Shown here: piece by piece, positions 6,126-6,711 of the stretch
Layout of the letters: the number at the start of each line of letters is the position of its first letter
How positions within the stretch are numbered: position 1 is the first letter of the stretch
DNA from: Streptosporangiaceae bacterium
GTDB lineage: Bacteria > Actinomycetota > Actinomycetes > Streptosporangiales > Streptosporangiaceae
Reading direction: 5' to 3'
Assembly: GCA_030050125.1 (NCBI GenBank)
Contig: JASIJN010000414.1
Span: 1 to 6,711 of the forward strand
DNA length: 6,711 nt
Position numbers and translations under genes: made by a program
The notes under the pieces: model-generated
What the model saw: the letters and a program-made list of their open reading frames with translations, nothing else
What the model was told of the DNA's origin: nothing
Databases searched by the model: none

Positions 6126-6555
6126 TCAGCGGGACGACCGGCTCATCATCTTCAACCCGGTGCACTCCGATGGCCGCCAGGCGAACTCACTGGCCCACGA
6201 GCTTGCCCACATGTTCCTCGAACACGAGCCCGGCCCGGCCATCGGTCCCGGTGGGTGCCGCGTGTGGGATCAGGAGATGGAGGAGGAGGAGGCCAACCTC
6301 CTCGCCGCCACCCTCCTGGTCCCGCGCGCTGCCGCGCTTGCTTGCGCCCGGATCGGCCTGCCGCACGCGCTGGGCGCAGCGCGGTTCGGCGTGAGCGCCG
6401 ACGTCATGCAGTGGCGCACCAACTCGTCCGGTGCTGCCGTCCAGGCCCGAGCTGAAGCACGCAAGCGCGGCCATCGCCGCCCTGCTCGCCCTCCGCGGCC
6501 ACGTCATCGCGCCTATCATGGCCGGCGTGCGACCCCGCATGGGCCCAGGCACTGA
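6107..6555 (+). pseudogene. ImmA/IrrE-type metallopeptidase remnant, N-truncated and frameshifted
   Basis: The frame open from 6139 to 6555 reads RLIIFNPVHSDGRQANS, then HELAH (6196-6210), a gluzincin HExxH zinc motif, then MFLEHEPGP, an acidic run with EEEAN, and LLAATLLVPRAAAL, where the third zinc ligand of ImmA-like peptidases lies. A helix-turn-helix-like end, GVSADVMQWRTNSSGA, follows. In phages and integrative elements such peptidases cleave the element's repressor and induce it. Just upstream the matching N-terminal sequence FSAGTVISGTT is in another frame (6107-6139), so a net one-base loss near 6130-6141 has broken the gene. Everything before that, normally around 60 or more residues, is missing and replaced by the integrase fragment. 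No credible start with a ribosome binding site remains; GTG 6160 could give only a stub. The zinc motif itself is intact. Family assignment strong, inactivity inferred. Confidence 0.8.
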
Positions 6556-6711
6556 TACCGCGGACCCGTTCTGGTACGACGGAGCGCATTTCGTCAAGCA
6601 ATGCCAGCGCCTGGCCACGGCCGACATCGTCATGGATCAGAAAATGGCCGCCCGGCTACAGCGCGCAATGGTCCTGGCGAGTACCGTGATGAGCCGGCGC
6701 GCTGTCCTGAT
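6518..6711 (+). CDS. Partial ORF of unknown function, running off the window
   Basis: An open frame from ATG 6518 (MAGVRPRMGPGTDTADPFWY...) encodes 64 codons to the window edge without a stop, overlapping the end of the ImmA remnant by 38 bases in another frame. The same frame is open back to 6395, and GTG 6431 would add ELKHASAAIAALLALRGHV, which also looks protein-like. No ribosome binding site supports either start. Composition with FWYDGAHFVKQ and a helical DQKMAARLQRAMVLAS stretch looks like real coding sequence, but I do not recognise a family. It belongs to the right-hand element by position. It could also be a fragment. Confidence 0.4.
   Translation, partial: MAGVRPRMGPGTDTADPFWYDGAHFVKQCQRLATADIVMDQKMAARLQRAMVLASTVMSRRAVL

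Larger units (their letters stand above)
5113..6711 (+). mobile_element. Left part of a decayed integrative element in tRNA-Pro
   Basis: The order tRNA-Pro 3' end, integrase gene, ImmA/IrrE-type peptidase is characteristic of integrated actinomycete plasmids (AICEs) or prophages. Here the integrase has lost its catalytic C-terminus and leads directly into a truncated, frameshifted ImmA remnant. The replication, transfer, excisionase and regulator genes normally found between are absent. The element should be unable to excise on its own. It continues beyond the right edge. Confidence 0.6.

Overview
The window is high-GC DNA with strong G/C bias at third codon positions. Its gene families (S9B prolyl oligopeptidase-type peptidase, pSAM2/AICE-style tyrosine recombinase beside tRNA-Pro, ImmA/IrrE peptidase) point to an actinomycete chromosome. 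I cannot fix the genus from the sequence alone.

Layout. (1) 199-2277: an apparently intact cytosolic DPP IV-like S9 serine peptidase, probably core chromosome. (2) 2322-4893: a segment bounded by tRNA-Gly sequence at both ends. On the right is an intact tRNA-Gly(TCC) on the minus strand (4823-4893). On the left is a decayed copy of its 3' half in the same orientation (2322-2360). Between them lie a small polytopic membrane protein (2396-2902), a second small membrane protein (3095-3556) and, overlapping it by 17 bases, an alpha/beta hydrolase related to proline iminopeptidases (3540-4550). This interior looks visibly less GC-biased than the peptidase gene, and the geometry matches an old tRNA-integrated island without its own integrase. 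(3) 5081-5157: tRNA-Pro(TGG) on the plus strand, divergent from tRNA-Gly. (4) 5220 to the end: a second, decaying integrative element. An integrase gene starts 62 bases after the tRNA-Pro CCA end, but it loses its catalytic C-terminus around 6050-6125 and runs into an N-terminally truncated, frameshifted ImmA/IrrE-type metallopeptidase. A partial unknown ORF reaches the window edge.

How it fits together. Two tRNA genes stand back to back, 187 bases apart, and each seems to have served as an integration target, with foreign DNA extending outward from each 3' end. The right-hand element appears immobilised by an internal deletion joining its integrase to its ImmA gene. The 3095-4550 pair is the only clear operon and looks translationally coupled. 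I saw no CRISPR array, intact insertion sequence, toxin-antitoxin pair or biosynthetic cluster. The most interesting signals are the tRNA-Gly remnant and the integrase-ImmA deletion junction; I see no convincing complete new system here.
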